Shown: positions 25,796 through 35,000 of the stretch, in pieces
Layout: each line of letters opens with the position of its first letter
Position numbering within the stretch: position 1 is the stretch's first letter
Origin: CAZSRX01 sp964609675 [NCBI: uncultured Bacteroidota bacterium]
GTDB taxonomy: Bacteria; CLD3; SB21
Direction: 5' to 3'
Assembly (NCBI GenBank): GCA_964609675.1
Contig: CAZSRX010000011.1
Coordinates: 30,526 to 94,525 of the forward strand
DNA length: 64,000 nucleotides
Notes under the pieces: model-generated
The model's database searches: none
Seen by the model: only the letters and a program-made list of their open reading frames with translations
What the model was told of the DNA's origin: nothing
Made by a program: the position numbers and the translations under genes

Positions 25796-27505
25796 CTATA
25801 GTTTATTAATAAGAGCCTTTTTTTCAATATTAGCAATCATTAATTTCCCAGAATCGATATAACTATTTAAATATAATTTTAATCTTTCAAGTTCTTCATA
25901 TTTTAAACCCATAAGAATATGGCTAAGAAATTGATCCCTGATTACTCTCATAATATTCTCATTCTTATCAGATATTAATGGCATTACTTCTTTATGAAGA
26001 TTGTTTCTAATCTCTTTTTTAAAATTTATCATTTTATCGATAAAAGATGATATCATTTCCTTCTTATGTTTCTCTTTTTTAAACAGACTAATCACAAACC
26101 CAGTTATAGCGCCTGCTATAGCTAATGGTGGTACAAATGCTGCTAATGCGCCGCCTAAACCGATAACTGCAGAGTAAGGACCAAACCAGGCGACCCAAGC
26201 AGCTAAACCGGCTCCAAAAGCACTTGATATTGCGGCTGTTTTAATTATGTCATTTGAAAATTGATTTTGTAAATGTTGTTCATAAAATGCATTCAAAAGA
26301 GAATTATTTAACTTTGCCAATTCTTCCAGATCATTTTTATAACTAGAAATCAATTCTTCAGTTACCTTTTGCCATTCATTCTGAATGATCAAATTGATTT
26401 TTTCGGACATTTTACCCCACCATATTTGTATTTTATTTTCGTTTATTATTCGTTGAATTTTTTCTTCTATTTTTTTATCACCATCATTCATAGAATGAAT
26501 AATTTCCTGCGTTTCTTCTTGAAATAACTCATTTTCAATGCCATCATCAATTGCCGATTCTATCTTTAAATTAATCATATCCTTTTTTAGGATTAATTGA
26601 GATACATGTTTATTGATATTCTCGATGTTAGCATTTAGATCATTAAGTATTAAATTATGAACCAATAAATTTTCATTGATTAAAAATTTAGTCGAGTTGA
26701 AAATACTATTATTATGAACGACCTCAACTTTATTATGAATTTCTTGAATAAGATAATCTAAGAGTTCGTTTATTCCTGTATTATTCTTACAACTAGTAAT
26801 AAAAATTTTATTTAAATAAATACCAAGCTTGCGATTAAGATATTCGAACAATCGATTAGAATCGGATTCAACTTCATCGAATCTATTAATAACGCCAATG
26901 ATCGGTTTACCGTAATGGGCTATTGTTTTAATTCCTTCATTAACATCTACCTGGCCTAAATTATTTGCATTGAAGATCCATAATACAACATCAGATTGCT
27001 GAATAAATTTTTTGGTTCTTTCTTCATTATCCTTGGTAATTGTCATTAAACCAGGTGTATCTATTAAATGGAGTTTTCTAAGGGGCGATTCGGGTAAGCC
27101 AATCATAACATAAATATTATCGCTTGGACTGGCTGCGTTAAGGATATGGTTTAGTTTATCAAAGGAATCGATATTTTTCTTTTCATTGTTGATTGTTGCA
27201 CTGATGATTTTGTTGTTTGCGTAAAAAATATCAATAAAATAGGAAGTTGTTTCTAATACTCCAACCGGGGATATTTCTTGTCCTATTATAGTGTTGATAA
27301 GACTCGATTTGCCTGATTTGATTTCTCCCATCAATACTAAATTCAATGGTCGGTAAAATTTATTTCTTATTACGTCGGAATCATTTAATGAATTAGAAAT
27401 TTGTTTGAATTGTACGCTGAATATATTCTGCATGTTTTTATTCTGTAATACAGGACTTGTTAACAAAAAATTCTTTACTTCATCGATTTGAGATAATTCT
27501 ATCAT
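25796..27505 (-). CDS. dynamin-like GTPase A with membrane hairpin
   Basis: A bacterial dynamin-family GTPase of 569 residues. G1 is GEIKSGKSS (about residue 60), G3 is LIDTPG (about 149) and G4 is NRFD (about 207); the Thr-rich switch lies in LETTSYFID. A long helical middle follows, then at about 425-485 two adjacent Gly/Ala-rich hydrophobic stretches (AAWVAWFGPYSAVIGLGGAL, PPLAIAGAITGFVISLF), the paddle-like membrane segment of dynamin-like proteins, and a Lys-rich helical tail. The ATG at 27505 has GGGAG at good spacing and is preferred over 27520. Overlaps the end of the second GTPase by 26 bp. Strongly AT-rich. Expected to bind and remodel the inner membrane in a GTP-dependent way. Confidence 0.85.
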   Translation of the reverse strand: MIELSQIDEVKNFLLTSPVLQNKNMQNIFSVQFKQISNSLNDSDVIRNKFYRPLNLVLMGEIKSGKSSLINTIIGQEISPVGVLETTSYFIDIFYANNKIISATINNEKKNIDSFDKLNHILNAASPSDNIYVMIGLPESPLRKLHLIDTPGLMTITKDNEERTKKFIQQSDVVLWIFNANNLGQVDVNEGIKTIAHYGKPIIGVINRFDEVESDSNRLFEYLNRKLGIYLNKIFITSCKNNTGINELLDYLIQEIHNKVEVVHNNSIFNSTKFLINENLLVHNLILNDLNANIENINKHVSQLILKKDMINLKIESAIDDGIENELFQEETQEIIHSMNDGDKKIEEKIQRIINENKIQIWWGKMSEKINLIIQNEWQKVTEELISSYKNDLEELAKLNNSLLNAFYEQHLQNQFSNDIIKTAAISSAFGAGLAAWVAWFGPYSAVIGLGGALAAFVPPLAIAGAITGFVISLFKKEKHKKEMISSFIDKMINFKKEIRNNLHKEVMPLISDKNENIMRVIRDQFLSHILMGLKYEELERLKLYLNSYIDSGKLMIANIEKKALINKL

Positions 27506-29483
27506 AATTGATTCTCCCATTTATTAAATCAGATATTTGAATATTTGGTATAGGCTTCGAACACTCATTTGTCATGTTTTCAAAGTCATTTTTAAAATCA
27601 TATAAATATTTACTATTAAAATGGATATCTGTAAAACTATTTTCTCTGATATTATTAATAGACACTATCACTTGTCGTACAGAATTATCGATATTGTCTA
27701 TAATTTTTCTTTCAACTTCATTAACCGTCTTCACTAAATGTCCATTTAAATCGTTAATCACACCGGGCAGCTTAAATTGTTTTACAATCCATTTAACAAA
27801 ACCAAACATGCTTAAAACACCCATCGCTATAGCTCCAATGGGCCCAAACATTAGTCCTAATGCAATAATGGAGCCAATACCAACTGTAACAGTGGCATTT
27901 GATGTACTAATCCGTTGTTGATCAATTGATGATGAATGTTGAAACATATTTGATTGGATCAAATTATGATATATTTTATCAATATATTTAAATTCTGAGA
28001 ATTTAGAAGCTCTTGCCATATTCTCGTGAAAGGATTGAACAATATTTTTGAATTTTTCTTCATATTCATATAATTCTTTTTCTAATGATTTTTGCATAAA
28101 AATATCATTTTTAATATAGTTTTCGACCTGAGTTTTTTGATTTTCCTCAAAGTCGAATAATCTGTCAGCTTTGTTCTCGATATTATTCTGAACTCTTTTC
28201 TGATAGTTTTTTAGGATTGTAGATAACTTTGATTTTTCGCTTTTTAATAATGACATGGATTGATTATCTAATTCATTAATTAATTTGATTCTTTCTTTAT
28301 CATCATTGTTGAGCCTTAAAAGATATTTTTCGATTTCATCTTTTATACTCATATTGTAGCCAATAATACCGTGTTGTTTGCTGTTACACTGTAGAGAAGC
28401 CGCGTTATTATAAAAATTATTATTAATTGATTTTATCAAGTCTGGGAAATAGCTACTTTTAATCATTTCTTGATCATTACTTTCTAATCCGATTAACGCT
28501 TTTTTAGCTGAAAAAGGTATTATTTCCCTAAAGTAACTACCAAATATTTTTTCGGCCTCTTTTAAAACGATTTCAATATTATTTGTTGATGATGATGAAA
28601 TAAGATCTATTCGATTTAATACACCAATCATATTATTGTTCTGAGTGCCAACCTTCTCTATTGCTGATTCAAGTTCCGTTAATAATTCATTTGACTTATT
28701 CGATGTAATTTTGGTTGCATCTAACATCCACAATACGCCGTCAGCCTTATGGTAATAGGATCGTAAATCTTGTTTGGTTTTTTCATCACCATATTCTTGC
28801 CATAAGCCAGGAGTATCTACAATTTCAAATTTTGATAAAAAATCATTTTTTTTACATGGCCATTTAACTTCAGTGATTTTTGATTTATAGAGCATTCTAG
28901 TGTTTAAGAACAACTTGAGTTCTTCTTTTTCTACCAAAGATGATAAATGGGTAGATTTGTTCTTGTATTCTTTATCGATTTGTTTTTCTGATTCAGCTCG
29001 TTTTTCTTCTTCTTCCTTAATTAAATTAATGGCTACTTGTTTCTTAAAAGTATCTTTTGATCCGTCTACATATTTGACTATTACATTTTCATTACAATCG
29101 TTACCATAAAAAACATCAATTTTCCATGTTTTAGGAAGCACGTCCATTTCTGCAACACGCCCACCGACTAAAGAATTGATTAATGTGGATTTGCCATATT
29201 TTCCCATTCCAACAACAAAAATTGTAAATGATTTTTGTAAATCTTCTTTGAGTTCAGAATATTCTTTTATATAAAATTGTAACTTATCCAAGGTATCCCT
29301 AATAATGGTTGAACCACTTGCATTAATTCTTCGTTTTAAATTAATCAGATTTGTTGATAGATAATTCGATTGGTGATTTATCAATCTTTGCAATAAAATG
29401 CGTTTATTATTATAATTTTGTACTGTCAATTTTCCATAAAAACTGACAATATCATCAATGATCGGTAAATGTGATGATTCCAT
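27480..29483 (-). CDS. dynamin-like GTPase B with membrane hairpin
   Basis: 667 residues, only distantly similar to GTPase A. Helical N-terminus, then G1 GMGKYGKST (92-100), a Glu/Lys-rich insertion of about 40 residues between G1 and G3 (IKEEEEKRAESEKQ), G3 IVDTPG (about 221-226) and G4 LNRID (about 289-293). A long coiled-coil middle leads to a hydrophobic Gly-rich double segment around residues 535-570 (VGIGSIIALGLMFGPIGAIAMGVLSMF split by Gly/Pro). The start lies 2 bp after the coiled-coil gene, and the end overlaps GTPase A, so the three are one transcript. Paired dynamin-like proteins made together commonly act as heteromers (DynA/DynB, LeoA with LeoBC). Confidence 0.85.
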   Translation of the reverse strand: MESSHLPIIDDIVSFYGKLTVQNYNNKRILLQRLINHQSNYLSTNLINLKRRINASGSTIIRDTLDKLQFYIKEYSELKEDLQKSFTIFVVGMGKYGKSTLINSLVGGRVAEMDVLPKTWKIDVFYGNDCNENVIVKYVDGSKDTFKKQVAINLIKEEEEKRAESEKQIDKEYKNKSTHLSSLVEKEELKLFLNTRMLYKSKITEVKWPCKKNDFLSKFEIVDTPGLWQEYGDEKTKQDLRSYYHKADGVLWMLDATKITSNKSNELLTELESAIEKVGTQNNNMIGVLNRIDLISSSSTNNIEIVLKEAEKIFGSYFREIIPFSAKKALIGLESNDQEMIKSSYFPDLIKSINNNFYNNAASLQCNSKQHGIIGYNMSIKDEIEKYLLRLNNDDKERIKLINELDNQSMSLLKSEKSKLSTILKNYQKRVQNNIENKADRLFDFEENQKTQVENYIKNDIFMQKSLEKELYEYEEKFKNIVQSFHENMARASKFSEFKYIDKIYHNLIQSNMFQHSSSIDQQRISTSNATVTVGIGSIIALGLMFGPIGAIAMGVLSMFGFVKWIVKQFKLPGVINDLNGHLVKTVNEVERKIIDNIDNSVRQVIVSINNIRENSFTDIHFNSKYLYDFKNDFENMTNECSKPIPNIQISDLINGRINYDRIISNR

Positions 29484-29485
29484 AT

Positions 29486-30277
29486 TTAGTTCTTACTTAA
29501 AAAGAAAGTTAAAAGATTAATTCCAAGAGATATGAAAATAATTATTGAAGTATAAATCAACATTCTTTTATTTTGTATATCAATTTGAATTTTATGACTG
29601 TAATTAAAATTGTTAATTATTTGTAATTCCGATAGTATGCTCTGATTCATCATTTTTATTTCATTTTGAATTTTATTATCTAGTTTATTAAGCAGGGATT
29701 CATTTTCATTCTGTGTTTTTTTTATTCTATCAGCAATATCGATATGAACATTATTTAAGTTACCGATATTTATTCCTTGATTAGTATCAATCAATTTGAT
29801 CATCTCTTTTTTTGTATCATTAATCATATCAAATAAGGATATACTGTTTTTGTCAATTCTTTTATACAAATCATCTTTGAATGATTTAATAAAAGATGTC
29901 ATTTCATGGTTTACTTCTTTATTCGACTCAGAAACTTCATTCAATGAATTAATTTTCTCTACTAACTCAGAGGAATTCGTTATAGTATTCAGTTTGATAA
30001 TAAGTTGATTTAATGAATTTATTTTTTCTTGAACATTTGCCAGCAAATCATTTCGCTCCTTCTTAGCGTCCATTATTATAGATTCTATTTCAGGCTTAAA
30101 ATTATTAAAAGCAGATGAGGTTTTCTTAATATCATCACAAGCAGTTTTAATTTCTTTGTTCGCATTAGTTAAATATTTTTCAATAGTGGGTTGCACGGTA
30201 TCACTTATTAAGTGATTACTAACATTGTATAATAACTCTGAAAATTCTTTTTTGAGATTATCATCATTATTTTTCAT
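29486..30277 (-). CDS. coiled-coil protein with C-terminal membrane anchor
   Basis: 263 residues, nearly all heptad-like helices rich in Lys, Glu, Asn and Ile (for example ANVQEKINSLNQLIIKL), ending in a single membrane helix (LIYTSIIIFISLGINLLTFFL) and a short tail SKN: a tail-anchored cytoplasmic rod. No catalytic motif and no recognised family. First gene of the trio with the two dynamin-like GTPases, 2 bp before GTPase B. By analogy with adaptor proteins of dynamins it may recruit the GTPases or act as sensor; this is inference from context. Confidence 0.7.
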   Translation of the reverse strand: MKNNDDNLKKEFSELLYNVSNHLISDTVQPTIEKYLTNANKEIKTACDDIKKTSSAFNNFKPEIESIIMDAKKERNDLLANVQEKINSLNQLIIKLNTITNSSELVEKINSLNEVSESNKEVNHEMTSFIKSFKDDLYKRIDKNSISLFDMINDTKKEMIKLIDTNQGINIGNLNNVHIDIADRIKKTQNENESLLNKLDNKIQNEIKMMNQSILSELQIINNFNYSHKIQIDIQNKRMLIYTSIIIFISLGINLLTFFLSKN

Positions 30278-30341
30278 TTTTTTCTCCAGTGTAATGGTTC
30301 ATAGGAAAATGGAATTTTGAATGCATTAATTATGGTGTAAT

Positions 30342-30404
30342 TTAAGCAACTTTTTTCTTTTCTGCACGTTCTTTTTTTGCTTTTTCTAATTTAGTATTTC
30401 TTTC
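30342..30404 (-). pseudogene. 3' fragment of gene split by the IS element
   Basis: Encodes ERNTKLEKAKKERAEKKKVA and a TAA, a Lys/Glu helix, directly abutting the left inverted repeat of the IS. Joined to the fragment at 31730-32089 after removing the IS, the reading frame continues exactly (VFYNLN then ERNTK). Confidence 0.6.
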
Positions 30405-30422
30405 CACTACTGTCCCAACGTT
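30405..30422 (+). repeat. IS left inverted repeat
   Basis: CACTACTGTCCCAACGTT, perfect complement of 31712-31729. Confidence 0.9.
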
Positions 30423-30546
30423 GGAACATGAAAACGCTCTAACATGTTGAAAATAAGCATTTCTATGGACATTTCAAAATTTTTCGATTTGAAATCAAAA
30501 CGGCCATTTAGCTATATTTTTGGGGTAACCCTCAAGGAGATAGCTA

Positions 30547-31566
30547 ATGAACGAAGGAAAAACCGTTTTTTCTCAGATTATGGATTATCTGCCGCTGTAC
30601 GAATTCCAGAAATGTGTAAACCGCTACAAAGGAAATCACAAGATCAAACGTTTTACCTGTCTGGATCAATTTTACTGTATGGCATTTGCCCAGCTTACCT
30701 ACCGGGAAAGTTTAAGAGATATCGAAACCTGTTTACGAGCTTCCCAGCACAAGCTGTATCATATGGGTATTCGCAGCCGGATTTCACGAAACACATTAGC
30801 CAATGCCAATCGGATACGGAACTGGAGAATCTATGCTGATTTTGCTCAAACACTCATTACAACCGCCCGTCAGTTATATGCCCAAGAAAATTTTGGTGTG
30901 CAACTGGAACAAACGGTCTATGCGTTGGATTCAACCATTATTGATTTGTGTCTGTCGCTTTTTCCGTGGGCAAAATTCCGAAAACGCAAAGGCGCCATCA
31001 AATTGCATACACTATTGGACATGCGAGGCAACATTCCTACGGCTGTTGTCATCACGCATGGAAAGGTTCACGACGTGAATATGCTCGATTCCATGCCGAT
31101 AGATACCGGCGCCATTTACATTATGGATCGCGGTTATATAGACTACAAACGTCTGTACCGTATTCAACAAGCCTCGGCATTCTTTGTTACACGGACAAAA
31201 AGTAATTTTGATTTCAAACGATCTTTTTCAAATCCTGTTGATAAAACAACCGGCGTGCTTTGTGATCAAATCATAACTCTGAATGGGTTTTATCCACAAA
31301 AAGATTTTCCTGAAAAGTTACGTCGCATCCGTTATCGAGATGCGGATACGAACAAAACGCTTGTTTTTATGACGAACAATTTTACATTGCCGGCTCTTAC
31401 GATTGCTCAGTTATATCATTGTCGTTGGAAAGTCGAATTGTTCTTTAAATGGATTAAACAGCATTTACGAATCAAGGCGTTTTATGGTAATAATGAAAAT
31501 GCAGTTAAAACGCAGGTTTGGATAGCCATTGCGGTTTATGTCCTTGTGGCCATCATCAAGAAATGA
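30547..31566 (+). CDS. IS4-family transposase, truncated by an in-frame TGA
   Basis: DDE transposase with the DUF4372-like N-terminus (KTVFSQIMDYLPLYEFQK). Catalytic residues by position: D128 (VYALDST), D194 (YIMDRGY) and E297 in the IS4 YREK signature (Y290, R293, E297, K304). The frame stops at TGA 31564-31566 after VAIIKK, but continues in the same frame for 48 more family-like residues (LKLKHSLYTILQILSISLF onward) to a TAA at 31711-31713. The TGA is most simply a CGA-to-TGA nonsense change that removes the C-terminal helix, leaving the catalytic core. Activity of the truncated protein is uncertain. Confidence 0.9.
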   Translation: MNEGKTVFSQIMDYLPLYEFQKCVNRYKGNHKIKRFTCLDQFYCMAFAQLTYRESLRDIETCLRASQHKLYHMGIRSRISRNTLANANRIRNWRIYADFAQTLITTARQLYAQENFGVQLEQTVYALDSTIIDLCLSLFPWAKFRKRKGAIKLHTLLDMRGNIPTAVVITHGKVHDVNMLDSMPIDTGAIYIMDRGYIDYKRLYRIQQASAFFVTRTKSNFDFKRSFSNPVDKTTGVLCDQIITLNGFYPQKDFPEKLRRIRYRDADTNKTLVFMTNNFTLPALTIAQLYHCRWKVELFFKWIKQHLRIKAFYGNNENAVKTQVWIAIAVYVLVAIIKK

Positions 31567-31711
31567 TTGAAATTGAAACATAGTCTTTACACGATTTTGC
31601 AGATTTTAAGCATTTCGCTTTTCGATAAAACCCAAGTCCAGCAAGCGTTTACAGACAATATTGACAAAATGAAAAAAGATGGCGCTTGTAACCAATTAAA
31701 TTTATTCAACT

Positions 31712-31729
31712 AACGTTGGGACAGTAGTG
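31712..31729 (+). repeat. IS right inverted repeat
   Basis: AACGTTGGGACAGTAGTG, perfect complement of 30405-30422; its first bases contain the end of the full-length transposase frame (TAA 31711-31713). Confidence 0.9.
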
Positions 31730-32089
31730 ATTGAGATTATAAAACACTTTTTCATGAAATACATCATGATTTATCAAATATTCAATCTCCTTAATATACT
31801 CTTTTTCTAATTCAAGATTTAAAATAGTTTCACTCCATTTATGTCGAATTCTTAAAGTGTCACTATTAGCCTTAATGAATGGCGTTTCCGGTGTCAAACC
31901 ATCGCCGGATGTACCTTCAACCCGATCTTGATCTTGATGTAAAAACTTTCTATTCAATTCCTGGATCTCTTCGATTTTGGCATAGGCCTGATCAAAGGTC
32001 ATTTCTTCTTTGCCTTAAAACGATAGCAAAATCTGTCCGTTATCGGTTTTTCGCCAGGTTCTAAAAATTACATTTGAAAAGATTTCCAT
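31730..32089 (-). pseudogene. small unknown gene, interrupted by a stop codon and the IS
   Basis: From the ATG at 32089, five bases after the methyltransferase stop, the frame reads MEIFSNVIFRTWRKTDNGQI then LLSF, a TAA (32015-32017), GKEE and on with MTFDQAYAKIEEIQELNRKF for 91 codons up to the IS. All pieces share one frame, so a single AAA-to-TAA change may have split an original gene; alternatively the ATG at 32002, preceded by AAGGCAAAGAAG, is the true start and the first 24 codons are a separate leader. The intact protein would be about 140 residues, ending in the Lys/Glu helix at 30342-30404. Family unknown. It lay between the methyltransferase and the dynamin trio. Confidence 0.55.
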
Positions 32090-32094
32090 ATCTG

Positions 32095-35000
32095 TTACAC
32101 ACTCTTCGCCTTATTCAGCCGATTCTGTACCAATTCGCAGACGGCGTAATACACTTCCTTGCGTTCCGCGGCCGTGAGACCAAGCGCGTCGAATATGATA
32201 TCATCCAAGGCTTTGCGATCTAGTAAAGGATTGGGCTCCTGTTCACGAATAGGTATGCTGGGGTCAAAACCTAGTTCGGTGAAGATAGATTTGATTTCTC
32301 TTTTAAAGATATTATTTACTTTTGATAAATTGATTTTTATTAAAGATGGATTAACCAAGTGTAATCTCTCTAATTCTCGCTCATAAATATTAAGAGCTCC
32401 GAGACCTTCAGCTACACCTTCAGTTTCCCAAAATAAAATCTGAATAGACGAATTCAATAATAGTGCAGAATTTTGTACTAATTTATCGTTCTTAAGCACT
32501 ATTTTATAAAATCTCTTAAATAATATTTTCCCTTTGTTATAGTTTACAATAAACCTTTCATTAAATGTTCTCCCTACCACAAGATCAGGTATCAGCCTTG
32601 AGTTGCCATTTGGGTTTACGCCATCAAGAACAACATTATTGTCAGTATCTAAAATTAGTATTTTATTGATGGATTGGGAAGATAAAACTATTTTTACTTT
32701 TGAAAAATGTGGCTTAACATTATTATCGTGAATATATCCATGGATCTCCGCAATATCTCCTAGTCGCACCAGCTTGTCTTTTCCTTTTTCCAGTATCGTA
32801 AAAAAAATATCCGGCGCTCTTAGATATTTACCGCCCCATTTATCGCCTTCGTAACTGGTCTCACCGGTATCTTCATCTATTTCCAATCCGTTTTGCCATA
32901 AATCTTTTTGTTTGATGGGGTATACCCGGTAATCGTCATTGGAAACTATAGAATCGGTTTTATATAGATTCTGAAGATTTTGAGACGTCGCCGATTCTTC
33001 AAATGATTTTCTGAAATTGACAAACCTCGCTATGTGATCGGCCGTTATTTCTATGCGTTCTGTTTTTTTCTTTTTATCCGTAACCGTCGTCGAAACGGAT
33101 TTGTCTTTAATGAACACGTTAATCGTTGTATTGACGTCCGCTTTCTCGAATGAGCGTTTCGCGCTGTCGAAAACCGATTTGACGCGCGTATTCCGCAATA
33201 AAAATTCCTGCAATCCCTTGCCATAGCCGACGTCAAGCCATGAATTTGAACAGATAAAGCATAACACGCCCTTATCTTTTAGTAAATTCACGCCACGCAG
33301 ATAAAAATAAACATATAAATCACTTTGTTTATTGATTTTCAAATCTTGATCGGCATATAATTCTTCATAGGCTTTGACTAAATCATCTTTTGTTATTCCC
33401 ATTTTGAAATTATCGAACAGTTCATTGATTTTTTCCTGCCTTAAATACGGCGGATTGGCGATGATAATGTCGAAACCCTGTTGCTGACGGGAAAATATTT
33501 CTGCGAAATGGATTTGCCATAATATATGATTAATTTCTTCCGCGTGTTTTTTCTGAAGAGAAAATCCAATTGCCTTAGCCAGATTATCTTCAATATCCGC
33601 GATCTGTTTACGAAGATCGTCCTTCGATTGGCATAACATTTCCGGACGCTCTTTGCGGACTTGCTCAAAATTAAAATATGTATCTTTTAACGCTTTCAAT
33701 TCTTTTACATGGTCATCATAAAACGCATCTAACGTCTCGATATTAAAATGTGTATCAAGATTCAGGATTTTACTCTCCCGGGTTTGCCTACGGGTGGTAA
33801 CGGTCACTTTTCCGGGCGTGGCAACCAGACTGTCCCCGATGCGAAGTTTGAAATCGAGATTCGGCAAGGCCGGAATTTTATCAAGGTCATTCGGAGTATT
33901 CACCGGCTGATCAAAATCGACAACTAGCGACAACCAAAATCGCAATTTAGCTATTTCTACGGCGAACTGGTCAATATCCGCGCCATACAGATTGTTTTCA
34001 ATAATGGTAAGTTTTAACTGATATTTACTCGGAGCGCTGTTCAATTTACTTCCAAAAACCATCCCAAATGAGCCGGAAGAGAGTTTATCCGCTAGTTTCT
34101 CGTATATCCCAACCAATATCTGCATCATCCTTACAGGATAAGCGCCGGAACCGATGGCCAGATCTAATATTTTAACATGATAAAGAATTTTATAAATCGT
34201 CAGCGCTTCTTCTTCGGATAATTTATCCGAATTGGGAATGTCAATCAGCCTCGCGATGGCTTCCCGGTCTATATTCGTATGCTCTTCAAGATACGTCTTC
34301 AGGGATTCTTTGCACATTAATTCCACTTCGACGGGATGCGTATAAAAAGCCCCCTGTCCGTGGCGTTCGGCGATGAGTTCTTCGTACGCATATCCCAATA
34401 GATCGGGATTCAGAGCGACCTCTACGTCAAACGGGGTGTTTTCCTGTATGGTAAAATTATACCGGTTTAAAAGGCGTTCAAAGATTATATCAAACAGCCG
34501 GTTATCTACTTTCACGGCTTTGTCGTTCCATGTTTTCGATTTTTCAAACAAACCGCCGTTGAGATACGGCACATGGCCTATCATGTCGCTTATCGCGTCC
34601 GTGAGTTCATAAGTTCCGGCAACGCTGATACGATTGAGTCCTTTGAAGAACAAATGATAGAAAAACTGATCCCATTGGTTCTGCTCGCCCCACCGCTGTC
34701 TCTGGCGGCTAAGATACTGATGCCGTTCGCTGATCGTGTCGGTTTCATTAACGAATAACCAACCTTTGCGCTCAAGAAATTTTAGAAACAGAAGACGGTT
34801 TATGATCAATTGTGTAAATGCGCGCTTTTCTTCCTCTAGAATGCCGGAAACAAATTGCTGAACCTCATTGAATACTTTTTTCAATTCGTCATAGAATTGA
34901 TCGGTAACCGATTTGATTTCAAATGCTTTTGACCATTGCTGTAACCATGCGGTCGGAGCGATGCCCATCAAATCGGCTTCCGGCATACGGAGCGCCGTTA

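Larger units (their letters stand above)
30405..31729 (+). mobile_element. IS4-family insertion sequence
   Basis: 1325 bp bounded by perfect 18-bp inverted repeats (CACTACTGTCCCAACGTT on the left, its complement on the right) around one transposase gene. No flanking direct repeat is visible: left flank ends TATTTCTTTC, right flank begins ATTGAGATTA. It interrupts a small gene between the methyltransferase and the coiled-coil gene. Codon use is less AT-rich than the dynamin genes. Confidence 0.9.

Noticed and set aside
31564-31566. TGA as a sense codon in this genome (recoding)
   Set aside because: TGA terminates several intact genes through ATGA or GTGA overlaps (22847, 47027, 57400), so the code is standard.
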